In this document: piece after piece, positions 1 to 8,239 of the stretch
How positions within the stretch are numbered: position 1 is the first letter of the stretch
Layout: each line of letters starts with the position of its first letter
Assembly: GCF_000749845.1 (NCBI RefSeq)
Contig: NZ_JQHM01000002.1
Span: 186,001-250,000 of the forward strand
Direction: 5' to 3'
From: Pectobacterium betavasculorum
Lineage (GTDB): Bacteria; Pseudomonadota; Gammaproteobacteria; Enterobacterales; Enterobacteriaceae
Length of the DNA stretch: 64,000 nucleotides
Notes under the pieces: model-generated
What the model was told of the DNA's origin: nothing
The model's input: only the letters and a program-made list of their open reading frames with translations
The model's database searches: none
Position numbers and translations under genes: made by a program

Positions 1-1
1 G

Positions 2-2179
2 AAAAAAGAAGCTCGCGACCAGGCTGAATTATGGAATAACGGCACATGTGTCGATTTGACGCCTATCGCTGGCGTCAACGTCTCTAACCAGATAGGCATG
101 GGAACGCTAAATATTACGATTCCTCAAGCCTGGCTGGTGTACAGCGATCGCAACTGGATTCCGCCCGAACAATGGGACCACGGCATCAACGGCGCGCTGC
201 TGGATTACAACCTCGTCGGGAACGTACGCCGCGATACCAATGGCAGAGGCACATCACACTATTTCAGCAGCTACGGCACAGCCGGATTTAATCTTGGAGC
301 CTGGCGCTACCGTGCCGATTACCGCTATTTTCTGCAAAAATCGCGCAACGCGAATCGCGATAGCTTCTCGTGGGATCAGTTTTACGCTTATCACCCGCTG
401 CCAACCCTGTCAGCCGATCTCAAGCTGGGTGAAATGTATTTCAGCAGTAATCTGTTCGATAGCTATCGCTTTACCGGCGCGTCATTAGCCAACAACGAGA
501 ACATGCTCCCGCCTTCATTGCGTGGCTACGCGCCCGAAATTCGTGGGGTCGCTAAATCAAACGCGACGGTCACCGTCACGCAAAATGACAGGCTAATCTA
601 CGAAACCACCGTGCCTGCTGGTCCTTTTGCGATTCAGGATATGAAAAACGGCGTTAGCGGGACGCTGGATGTGCAAGTGACGGAAGAAGACGGCACAGTA
701 ACGACGTTCCAGACCGAGTCGGCCAACCTGCCTTACCTGACGCGACCGGGACACGTGCAGTACAAACTCGCCGCGGGTAAACCCTCGAATACCAACCACC
801 GTCTGCAAGGCCCAGTCTTTTCTGCCGCCGAAGCCTCATGGGGATTATCCAACGCGTGGTCGGTGTACGGCGGCGGTATTTTATCCGATGGCTACCAGTC
901 CTGGTCGGCGGGCATAGGGAAAAACCTTTACCTGCTGGGCGCGCTGTCGGCGGATATCACACAGTCACGCGCGACGCTTCCGGCAACGTCCGCGTCGCAG
1001 ATGGGGCATGCCTTCTCACTCAACTGGTCTAAATATTTCAACTCGATCGATAGCCAGATCAGTTTCGCGGGCTACCGCTTTTCAGAGAAGACCTACATGA
1101 GCATGGCGCAGTATCTCTATGCGCTGAATCTCGATAGCCGCTATCGCAATGAAAAAGAACGCTACACCATCACGCTCTCCAAAAATTTCGCGACGCGGGA
1201 ATCATCCTCTGTGCTGAGCGGGCTATCGACCTACGTTACCTATACGCGCCAAACCTACTGGAATGAAGCCGAGCAGGATCGCTACGGGGTTTCGCTGAAC
1301 AAATATTTCGATATCGGCGCAGTTAAAGGCATTGCCGCGAATCTCTCGGTCTATCGCACCGAATTCAACCGCCGTATCGATGACAGCCTGTATCTGAGCT
1401 TTTCTATCCCGCTCGGCGAGAAGGACCGCATGAGCTACAGCATGGGGCGCTATAACGACGGCAGCAATCAGGCGCTGACCTATTCCAATAACGCCGATCC
1501 GCACCGCACCTGGAATCTGAGTACCCGGCATGACAGCAAAGAGAATACTTACCTGAGCGGCAACTATACCTATCTGGCACCGATGACGGATGCCACCGTG
1601 GGCGTCGCCTGGCAGCAGGATCGCTATACCTACCTGAACGGTTCATTGCGCGGCGGAGTTACTGCCACCCGCCACGGCGTCGCAGCACACCCGAAAGGCA
1701 ATCAGGGTGGCACCCGCATCATGGTCGATGCAGGTCAAGCGGGCGTGCCGTTCACCGGTAGTCAGGTCGAGACTAACCGCTATGGCCTGGCCGTGATTGC
1801 TGGCACCAGCAGCTACTACGACGTGTCAACCCGCATTGATGTTCAGAAATTACCGCAACACATTGAAGCGGTGACGACGGTGGTTCAGGGCACGCTGACC
1901 GAAGGTGCCATCGGCTACCGCAAATTCGACGTGGTGAGCGGGGCAAAAATCATGGCATACGTAACGCTGGCCGATGGCAAAAATCCCCCGTTCGCCGCCC
2001 AGATTAAAAACAAGAAAGGCCGCGACATCGCCATGATTGCCAACGGCGGGCAGGCCTATATCACGGGCGTATCGCCTGACGAAAAGCTGTCCGTTATCTG
2101 GGAGGGAAGAACGCAGTGTTCCATCACCCTACCCGCCACCTTAAATCACCTTGATGCCTTGCTGCTTCCCTGTAAATAA
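2..2179 (+). CDS. Fimbrial outer-membrane usher (5' end outside window)
   Basis: Outer-membrane usher of a chaperone-usher pilus; it forms the pore through which chaperone-bound subunits are assembled and exported. The reading frame is open from base 2, so the start lies upstream. About 725 residues are visible of a family usually 800-860 long, so roughly the N-terminal hundred are missing. Usher features include a long beta-barrel rich in aromatic and Gly residues, the plug-region phrase SNATVTVTQNDRLIYETTVP, and a C-terminal domain ending with a cysteine pair (CSITLP...LLPCK). The chaperone gene follows after 34 bases, in the same operon. Confidence 0.93.
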   Translation, partial: KKEARDQAELWNNGTCVDLTPIAGVNVSNQIGMGTLNITIPQAWLVYSDRNWIPPEQWDHGINGALLDYNLVGNVRRDTNGRGTSHYFSSYGTAGFNLGAWRYRADYRYFLQKSRNANRDSFSWDQFYAYHPLPTLSADLKLGEMYFSSNLFDSYRFTGASLANNENMLPPSLRGYAPEIRGVAKSNATVTVTQNDRLIYETTVPAGPFAIQDMKNGVSGTLDVQVTEEDGTVTTFQTESANLPYLTRPGHVQYKLAAGKPSNTNHRLQGPVFSAAEASWGLSNAWSVYGGGILSDGYQSWSAGIGKNLYLLGALSADITQSRATLPATSASQMGHAFSLNWSKYFNSIDSQISFAGYRFSEKTYMSMAQYLYALNLDSRYRNEKERYTITLSKNFATRESSSVLSGLSTYVTYTRQTYWNEAEQDRYGVSLNKYFDIGAVKGIAANLSVYRTEFNRRIDDSLYLSFSIPLGEKDRMSYSMGRYNDGSNQALTYSNNADPHRTWNLSTRHDSKENTYLSGNYTYLAPMTDATVGVAWQQDRYTYLNGSLRGGVTATRHGVAAHPKGNQGGTRIMVDAGQAGVPFTGSQVETNRYGLAVIAGTSSYYDVSTRIDVQKLPQHIEAVTTVVQGTLTEGAIGYRKFDVVSGAKIMAYVTLADGKNPPFAAQIKNKKGRDIAMIANGGQAYITGVSPDEKLSVIWEGRTQCSITLPATLNHLDALLLPCK

Positions 2180-2213
2180 GCGGCGCGAAAGAGAAAAATC
2201 TGGAGAGTACGTT

Positions 2214-2963
2214 ATGAAACACACATTTTATCGGCGAGCAGCAGGATTCCTCATCGGCTGCCTGTTTTTGATGCCCGCAGCCTATAGCGCCCTGAACCTC
2301 GATCGCACCCGCGTTATTTTTAACGACGAGGAGCAATCGGCGACGGTCATGTTGATGAACCAAAATGCGGAGAACCCGTTTCTGGCGCAGTCCTGGCTGA
2401 CGGACGATCGGCACAATAAAGTGACGACGCCGCTGATGGTACTGCCGCCGCTACAGCGCATCGAAGCGAAAGGATATAGCCTGATCCGTCTGGTCAAAAC
2501 AGAACAAATCAGCCAATTGCCAACTGACCGCGAATCGCTGTTTTACCTTAACGTCCGGGAAATTCCACCCAAGACGGACAAGCCCAACGTATTACAGATA
2601 GCCATTCAGTCTGAAATTAAGGTGTTCTTCCGCCCCCGTGGCGTAAAGCCAGCCAAAGACGAAATATGGCAGGAAAAACTGATCGTCCGCAAAACGGGAA
2701 ACACCTTTCAGGTAGAAAACCCCACGCCGTACTACATCACGGTCAGCGGCATCCTGAAACAGCCCAAAGCGACGCGTGCCAACCCCACCAGCCTGCTGAA
2801 AGGCAGCGCCTTTATGGTCGCGCCACGCTCAACGCTGTCGGTTGAGGTGAATGACGGCGCAGTCAATCGTTTCTATCTGTACTACGTCAATGACTACGGC
2901 GGCCATCTGGAGTTGCCTTTTACCTGCGCACAAAACCAGTGCCAGCCCGTCATCCGTAAATAA
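2214..2963 (+). CDS. Periplasmic fimbrial chaperone (PapD/FimC-like)
   Basis: Periplasmic pilus chaperone that donates a strand to unfolded subunits and delivers them to the usher. The ATG at 2214 is chosen because a GGAGAG ribosome site precedes it and it begins a clear signal peptide (cleavage near PAAYSA-LNLD). Mature features fit the PapD family: the opening LDRTRVIF strand with the conserved Arg, and the SEIKVFFRP strand with the conserved Lys, which together anchor the subunit C-terminus. Its 249 aa is normal. It lies between the usher and two subunit genes. Confidence 0.94.
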   Translation: MKHTFYRRAAGFLIGCLFLMPAAYSALNLDRTRVIFNDEEQSATVMLMNQNAENPFLAQSWLTDDRHNKVTTPLMVLPPLQRIEAKGYSLIRLVKTEQISQLPTDRESLFYLNVREIPPKTDKPNVLQIAIQSEIKVFFRPRGVKPAKDEIWQEKLIVRKTGNTFQVENPTPYYITVSGILKQPKATRANPTSLLKGSAFMVAPRSTLSVEVNDGAVNRFYLYYVNDYGGHLELPFTCAQNQCQPVIRK

Positions 2964-2979
2964 GCCACAGGGAACCGCT

Positions 2980-4014
2980 ATGTCTTGGTTAGCTGCTCAT
3001 CAACATCGCCATGTCGCCCTCTGCGCGTCGCTCTTTTTCGGCTTAACGGCGTTTAACGCCAGCGCGCTGGAATGCCGGCTGGGCACCGTGACCGGCCCGG
3101 TAAACGACTATGAGGATATTGGTACGCTAAAGATCCCAGCGACCTTGCCGATTGGCAGCCGGCTGTGGACGTCAAAACCCTATACCCGCAGCCTGGCCTG
3201 CTGGGCGTATAAATCTGTGCGCCCGCAGGGTGAGATGTCCTATTTCTATCCCAACCCTGAAGGCAAGGTCATCAGCCAAGGGGTCGGGATTGGCATCATC
3301 TACAACGGTCAAGATCTCGGGGTGATTACCAATGGCGGCACCAGCGCCTCCCGCGTCTCCACGGGGCAGTGGATCTTACCCGGTCCAAGCGGCTCATCAC
3401 CGCCGTCCAACCCGACCATGCTAAATGTCACGGTACAGCTCTACCTCGAAAAAACGGGAAACATCACCGATACCACGGCGGGAGTCGATTCGCTGCGCGT
3501 CTTTCAGGTTGACGGTGAACTGGGCATAAACAACAAACCCGACAGTAATTATGGCCTCAGCCTGTCAGGACTACACGGCATCGACATTATGCAGTGCGCC
3601 GCGAAGATCAACGTCTCGCCCGATAGCTATGTCGACTTTGGTACGGTGAGAGCGTGGTCAGGTACGGAAGCGAATGCGCTGGCGCAAACGGAGTTCCACA
3701 TCAACGTATCGACCGATGGTGGAGAAGACTGCGGCAGAGGGTTCGATCTGGACATCAACTTCGATGCCTCATCGCGGGGAAACTCACTCGTCGGGATAGA
3801 CGGCATGGATATGGGAAATGGCGCTACGCTGAAGATCGAAGATACGCGCAGCGGCAATAACGTGGTGTTTAACCAGTTCATCGGTCTGGTTGACGGCCTG
3901 ACGGCATCAAGCGGCATGATTGAACGGCGTTATACGGCCAAGCTCTACGCCTCCGGTCCCGCCGTGATAGGCGATACCGAGAAAAATATTATCCTACGGT
4001 TTAACTATCATTAA
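2980..4014 (+). CDS. Fimbrial tip adhesin-like protein
   Basis: Secreted fimbrial protein of 344 aa, about twice the size of a pilin, so probably a two-domain tip adhesin: an N-terminal lectin-like half and a C-terminal pilin half. The ATG at 2980 gives a signal peptide ending near FNASA-LECRL. The C-terminal half starts around IMQCAAKINVSPDSYVDFG, the usual beginning of a pilin domain, and ends in the aromatic tail LRFNYH expected for chaperone recognition. The N-terminal half matches nothing I recognise by eye, so the receptor is unknown. It begins 16 bases after the chaperone gene. Confidence 0.8.
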   Translation: MSWLAAHQHRHVALCASLFFGLTAFNASALECRLGTVTGPVNDYEDIGTLKIPATLPIGSRLWTSKPYTRSLACWAYKSVRPQGEMSYFYPNPEGKVISQGVGIGIIYNGQDLGVITNGGTSASRVSTGQWILPGPSGSSPPSNPTMLNVTVQLYLEKTGNITDTTAGVDSLRVFQVDGELGINNKPDSNYGLSLSGLHGIDIMQCAAKINVSPDSYVDFGTVRAWSGTEANALAQTEFHINVSTDGGEDCGRGFDLDINFDASSRGNSLVGIDGMDMGNGATLKIEDTRSGNNVVFNQFIGLVDGLTASSGMIERRYTAKLYASGPAVIGDTEKNIILRFNYH

Positions 4015-4041
4015 CCCGTCTTCCTACGCGAGATCGCAACA

Positions 4042-4611
4042 ATGATAAAACACAGCAATACGATAATGAAAACCAAGCCACGCGGTGCATTGCTCGCTTT
4101 CACACTCGCTATCTTGGCTCTGCCGTCGGGAACGTCCATCGCACAACAGATGTCATCATTGGACGATCACGAAGTGACCTTCCACGTTTTAGTCGTCAAC
4201 GCCGCCTGCAATGTAAGTACGGAGAGCAAGGCGATTGTGGTGGACATGAGTGAAGTCTCTGAGCGCACGTTAAAAGCCAATCGCTACGGCGACTGGCATG
4301 ACTTCACCATTAACCTCACGGACTGCAATCTGGATACCTACCAAAACGTCACTATCCGCTTTTCAGGTAAAGAAGAGCCGCTCTTGCCCAAACGGCTGGC
4401 GCTGGATACGCCTTCCGGTGCCAAAGGCATCGCGATTGGCATTTATCATGCAAGTAAACTGGTCGGCATCAACAGCAGCACGGACAACATTGTGCTGCAA
4501 AGCGGAGACAACACCATCCCCTTTTCAGCCCGAATAGAAAAGGTACGCGACGATCTGATTCAGTCCGGCGATTTCATGGCAACGGCGAACTTCACCTTGA
4601 GCTATTTGTAG
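4042..4611 (+). CDS. Minor fimbrial subunit
   Basis: Exported pilin-domain protein of 189 aa. It has a signal peptide (cleavage near GTSIA-QQ), a disulfide pair (AACNVST and LTDCNLD) and a C-terminal beta strand (DFMATANFTLSYL) with the alternating hydrophobic pattern and penultimate aromatic of chaperone-usher pilins. ATG 4042 and ATG 4066 are both possible; neither has a strong ribosome site and the signal peptide works from either. It is the last gene of the fimbrial operon and probably a shaft or adaptor subunit; the major pilin gene is presumably upstream of the window. Confidence 0.82.
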   Translation: MIKHSNTIMKTKPRGALLAFTLAILALPSGTSIAQQMSSLDDHEVTFHVLVVNAACNVSTESKAIVVDMSEVSERTLKANRYGDWHDFTINLTDCNLDTYQNVTIRFSGKEEPLLPKRLALDTPSGAKGIAIGIYHASKLVGINSSTDNIVLQSGDNTIPFSARIEKVRDDLIQSGDFMATANFTLSYL

Positions 4612-5184
4612 CGGGTTGAGGGGAAAGTCGAGGCAGCTCTGTTCTTTACCAAACACCGGCGGCACACGCATTATTCACTCACGGCTAAAGTTATTTGTTA
4701 GCCGCTCCCCCTGTTCGTTAGCGGCTAAACACCAGCGGAATTCTTTTTGAGAACAAGAAACAGGAGATCCAGACGTCAGCACAAACTGTCATCTAACTTT
4801 AAAAGTGTGCTAACGAGGCGAGTGACTACATGAGTTATTCATTCCCCTATATGAGTCCAATTATTTACAATAGAGTAAAAATATAATCACCCAACATTAT
4901 CGCCTCCCCCCTTATATTACACATTCGATAAAAATCATAAAATCGCCATAAAAATATAAAGCAAACGACCCAATACAAAACCCCTAATCCAAATTACCTA
5001 TGACAAATACCGACAAAAAACAAAACACAATAAAAACAACCGGTAAATTAAAAAAACAAAAGAAAGACAACTAAGTCAACTTGACAAAAAACAGCCATGA
5101 AATAAACATAAATAAAAACCGATTATATTTCCCTTATCTAAAAACAAACAAAAAAATTAAATTAACATTAAAAAAAGGAAAAAA
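4612..5184. other. AT-rich intergenic region upstream of toxin-like operon
   Basis: No gene is visible in 573 bases. The first part carries hairpin-forming repeats after the fimbrial operon. From about 4840 the DNA becomes strikingly AT-rich and A-rich on the + strand. A TTGACA hexamer at 5081-5086 could be a -35 element, but no good -10 sits at the ideal distance (TAAACA at 5103 is the closest). An AAGGA ribosome site directly precedes the ATG at 5185. Such AT-rich leaders are typical of H-NS-silenced, horizontally acquired operons; that is inference. Confidence 0.6.
4698..4728 (+). terminator. Hairpin after fimbrial operon
   Basis: Perfect 9-bp inverted repeat TTAGCCGCT/AGCGGCTAA with a 13-base loop. 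CGGCTAA at 4682-4688 can pair with the left arm instead, giving two mutually exclusive hairpins. There is no U-run, so a role as terminator is only probable. Confidence 0.4.
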
Positions 5185-5574
5185 ATGAAAATAATTAATG
5201 TGCTTATTGTGGTCAATACTACAGAAACTCTCACGTCAGGAAATATTACGAATAATGCCTATTTAGTGGATAACAACGGTTTCATAGGCTCTTGGGGTGA
5301 AGGTGGTTCAACCTTGCATACCGTTGCTCAGGATGGCGATCAGATTCAATGGCACGCTGTGCCAGTAAGCCTGCGCGGTGATGTCACCATCACCGGCTTT
5401 TCTGGGCAAATGGTGGAACAAGCAATCTGCCAGCCGCAAAACGAAGCGGCAAACGGCAACCCCTGGCTTGGCAGAGTGGAATCCCGGGGACAGTTCTCAT
5501 TTTTCTCTTATGAAGTAAACGTGCGAATAGGAGAAAAAACATTTTCTCTCAATTCTGCAATCGATGTTGTGTGA
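5185..5574 (+). CDS. PixA/AidA-like inclusion body family protein, copy 1
   Basis: Protein of 129 aa resembling the PixA/AidA family, known from the Xenorhabdus inclusion protein PixA and the quorum-regulated AidA of Ralstonia. Family signs are the opening hydrophobic strand INVLIVVNTTETL, the central WHAVPVSL segment, the GFSGQMV motif and the PWLGRVES segment. There is no signal peptide, so it is probably cytoplasmic. A strong AAGGA ribosome site precedes the ATG. It is a paralogue of the next gene (18 bases away) and both precede three pore-forming-toxin-like genes. The biochemical function is unknown. Confidence 0.8.
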   Translation: MKIINVLIVVNTTETLTSGNITNNAYLVDNNGFIGSWGEGGSTLHTVAQDGDQIQWHAVPVSLRGDVTITGFSGQMVEQAICQPQNEAANGNPWLGRVESRGQFSFFSYEVNVRIGEKTFSLNSAIDVV

Positions 5575-5592
5575 AAAAGCGAGGAAAGAGCA

Positions 5593-5985
5593 ATGAACGA
5601 AATTGACGTACTCATTGTAGTAGATGCAGAAAATGCATTGGCATCCAACAATCTGGGCTCGAATGTCTATCTGATCGATACCAACAAATATGTGGGTTCA
5701 GGTAATGAAGGTCAGGAGGAACTGAAGACGGCCTGTCAGGATGGGCAGGTCATCAACTGGCATGTCACTGGTGTTTCGCTGTCAAGCGACGTATCCATCC
5801 TTTCGTTCATAGGCCAAATGGTGAATGACAAAGTATGTGTACCTGTCGCCGTTAACAGTATCAATGGTACGTACTGGCAAGGCCGGGTGGAAGCACAAGG
5901 CACCACTGGCGGTCAGCAATATTCTGTGGTTCTAGACCTGGACGGTCGTTCCATGACTTTTGATCCTTTCATAGAGATTAGCTGA
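5593..5985 (+). CDS. PixA/AidA-like inclusion body family protein, copy 2
   Basis: Second PixA/AidA-like protein of 130 aa. It shares with its neighbour the start (IDVLIVVDAENAL), the INWHVTGVSL segment, the FIGQMV motif and YWQGRVEA, but has clearly diverged, so this is an old tandem duplication. A GAGGAAAG ribosome site precedes the ATG. The stop codon is separated by one base from the ATG of the first toxin-like gene, implying translational coupling. No signal peptide. A chaperone, storage or immunity role for the toxin proteins would fit the context but is not shown. Confidence 0.8.
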   Translation: MNEIDVLIVVDAENALASNNLGSNVYLIDTNKYVGSGNEGQEELKTACQDGQVINWHVTGVSLSSDVSILSFIGQMVNDKVCVPVAVNSINGTYWQGRVEAQGTTGGQQYSVVLDLDGRSMTFDPFIEIS

Positions 5986-5986
5986 T

Positions 5987-7060
5987 ATGTTGAGTCCAAC
6001 CATTTATGACGCACAAGAACTGCTCACCGACTCTTTCAATAATGTGATGCAGCTCGATAGCTACGCTTTCACCAGTAGCAATACAAATATCGGCAAACTG
6101 CCGGATGACCCCGACTGGCTCGCCTCGGTGCGTAGCCGGATGTCAATGCTGAGTAATGCAGGAAATCAATGGGTTCAGGACAGGCCAGATATCTGGGGGA
6201 GTATTCTTCTTCAGTTCCCTGACTACGCCACAGCTTTTGCCGGAGTTAACGCTACAGCGCAAGAAAATAAGTTGTCACAGAGTCAATGGCTGGAGCTCCT
6301 GAAGAACGTGCTGCGGCCCCAGTTGACCAAAGCAGTGAAGGACACTGGCACCGCAGTTGACGCCTTAAAAACGCACCAGCAAGCCTTCGCCAATATCCAA
6401 CCTTTGCTAGATAAAAGTATCAACGAAGGCTGGAACGCCCTGAGTCAAGAAGAGCAGCAGATGCAGAACATTGCAGCCAAACTGCAACACTTGCAGGATG
6501 TGGTCGCGTCCTTACAGAGCAGTATCACTAGTGAAGATATCAGTACTGGCAAAGAAATCGCCACCACCACCGTCACCCTGCTTTACAAGGTAGGAACAGC
6601 AGCAGCAGAAAGCTTTTCCTTTCTGGACATGGCATCAATAGCCATCACCATCGGCAAGTACTTCTATGAAGAAATAGAGGATACCGCTGAAGTAGCAAGT
6701 ACCCTGAAAGAAATTGCGGATCTTCAGATTCAAGCCTCCGATGCCGCACAGGCGGCGGCCGGGACCAAACTGGTTATACAACTATTAAACAACCTCGAGT
6801 TGACCTTTTCTCAAATCGGAAAAGGGGTTTCCGACCTGCAAACGTTATGGATCGAGCAACTCGACAGCGTCACCGATACCATCAACGCGCTTGAGGCCGG
6901 TGCAGATCCTGCGCAATTGTTCGATCTTTCCACGCTATCAGTCGCCAACACCAACTGGCAGGTACTTTCTACCTTCGCCAGCAGCATTCCACAAAAGCTA
7001 ACCCAAGTTGGTTCACCTGTGATTCTCGACCCACAAAACCCCAACAAGTATTCCGGCTAA
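5987..7060 (+). CDS. Alpha-helical pore-forming toxin-like component 1
   Basis: Protein of 357 aa predicted to be almost entirely long alpha helices. The helix-rich body is broken by a mildly hydrophobic, amphipathic segment at about residues 191-224 (IATTTVTLLYKVG to IAITIGKYF). This plan, a long helical bundle with a central membrane-inserting head, is that of the HBL/NHE, ClyA and Xax alpha-pore-forming toxins and of the Gram-negative tripartite toxins AhlABC and SmhABC. The head is less hydrophobic than in the next gene, which would suit the component lining a pore; that is inference. No signal peptide. It is coupled by one base to the PixA-like gene. Confidence 0.65.
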   Translation: MLSPTIYDAQELLTDSFNNVMQLDSYAFTSSNTNIGKLPDDPDWLASVRSRMSMLSNAGNQWVQDRPDIWGSILLQFPDYATAFAGVNATAQENKLSQSQWLELLKNVLRPQLTKAVKDTGTAVDALKTHQQAFANIQPLLDKSINEGWNALSQEEQQMQNIAAKLQHLQDVVASLQSSITSEDISTGKEIATTTVTLLYKVGTAAAESFSFLDMASIAITIGKYFYEEIEDTAEVASTLKEIADLQIQASDAAQAAAGTKLVIQLLNNLELTFSQIGKGVSDLQTLWIEQLDSVTDTINALEAGADPAQLFDLSTLSVANTNWQVLSTFASSIPQKLTQVGSPVILDPQNPNKYSG

Positions 7061-7077
7061 TCTCGAAGGAGAGAAAT

Positions 7078-8172
7078 ATGAGCAGCAATGTCACTACCCT
7101 GAAAAACAAAACTCAAAACGCCTTTCTCACCCTAAACCTGATCACTCAGGCCTGCCATGGCGTTCTCAACACCACATTCGTTCCACCACAGCCAAAGCCC
7201 AGTTGGTATGACAGCCTGTCCAGCAAGCTGGACGAAGCACAGGCCAATGCCTCCGACTGGATCAATAATCTGGCTCCCGATATCACTGCTGGCGTTCCTC
7301 TGGCAGTAATCAACTACGGGAGTGACTACGCAGCTTTCTCTCAACGAATCCAGGATATCGCAAACGCGCATCCTGATGCTGTGGGTGCAAATGATCCCAA
7401 TGTCAAACAGGTCGCCGAGTTGATTAGCGCTCTACAAGAGCAAGTGACTAGCATGTTGAACAATGCAGACGACACCGCACAAAAGCTCAAAACATGGGGG
7501 GAAAAGATGCAAAAATCCCATGACGCGCTGACTTCTGGAGCTAGTGATATTCAATCGGCAGAAACCGACCTACAAAATGATGTCGCTAAAATGAATCAAG
7601 CTATCAAGACATTACACGACATCATCGCCGCAGAAAATATCGCACTGGCTGCCAGTATTGGCGCAACTTTCCTCGGTCTTATTCTAGCTGTAATCGGCAT
7701 TCTTTTGATACCGGAAACGTTCGGAGCCGGTGCAACACTGTGTGGAGCTGGCGGCCTAATATCTTTGGGTGGGTCAATTGGGTGGGGAATAATGCAAGGA
7801 AAAATAAATGATAACTTCAATGAAATAGCACAAGACCAAAAAGAATTAGATTCCGACAAACAACAGATCGTGGCCTTGCAAGGGCTGGCTCTTGCCAGTA
7901 AGCAGGCTGTCACCTACATCAATACTGCTACTTCCGCATTGTCTGATTTTCGCACCAGTTGGACTGTATTTGAGGGCGAATTACAGGGCGTTGCCGACAA
8001 GTTGGCACTAGCGGAAAGCTCCCTTGCAATCATTGTCCAAGAGACCTTCTCAGATGCAGCCGACAGTGAGTGGGTTTTAGCGACCAACTTCGCCCAGCAG
8101 TTGTCGAGCCTGCCGGTTTCTGTCCCCAAAGCCAACATGAATATGGATGGAACCATACAGCAAGCAGCCTGA
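7078..8172 (+). CDS. Alpha-helical pore-forming toxin-like component 2 (most hydrophobic head)
   Basis: Protein of 364 aa with the architecture of HBL/NHE-type toxin subunits: helices to about residue 180, a strongly hydrophobic segment at 188-240 (IALAASIGATFLGLILAVIG to GWGIMQ), then a long heptad-rich helix and a C-terminal bundle. The roughly 50-residue apolar block is long enough for two membrane helices, which in the AhlABC/SmhABC systems marks the pore-forming B component; the assignment here is inference. GAAGGAGAG forms a strong ribosome site. No Sec signal peptide. It is separated from the next gene by a perfect hairpin. Confidence 0.75.
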   Translation: MSSNVTTLKNKTQNAFLTLNLITQACHGVLNTTFVPPQPKPSWYDSLSSKLDEAQANASDWINNLAPDITAGVPLAVINYGSDYAAFSQRIQDIANAHPDAVGANDPNVKQVAELISALQEQVTSMLNNADDTAQKLKTWGEKMQKSHDALTSGASDIQSAETDLQNDVAKMNQAIKTLHDIIAAENIALAASIGATFLGLILAVIGILLIPETFGAGATLCGAGGLISLGGSIGWGIMQGKINDNFNEIAQDQKELDSDKQQIVALQGLALASKQAVTYINTATSALSDFRTSWTVFEGELQGVADKLALAESSLAIIVQETFSDAADSEWVLATNFAQQLSSLPVSVPKANMNMDGTIQQAA

Positions 8173-8189
8173 TATCTCGTCCTTTATTG

Positions 8190-8214
8190 TCTCGCCCTTT
8201 TAAAAAGGGCGAGA
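8190..8214. promoter_or_regulatory. Perfect 12-bp hairpin between toxin-like genes 2 and 3
   Basis: TCTCGCCCTTTT and AAAAGGGCGAGA form a perfect 12-bp inverted repeat with a single-base loop, in the 67-base gap between the two genes. No run of T follows on either strand, so it is not a standard terminator. It may protect the upstream mRNA from 3' decay or partly reduce expression of the third component. Confidence 0.6.
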
Positions 8215-8239
8215 TCACACAATCCAGCAAGGTGATCTC

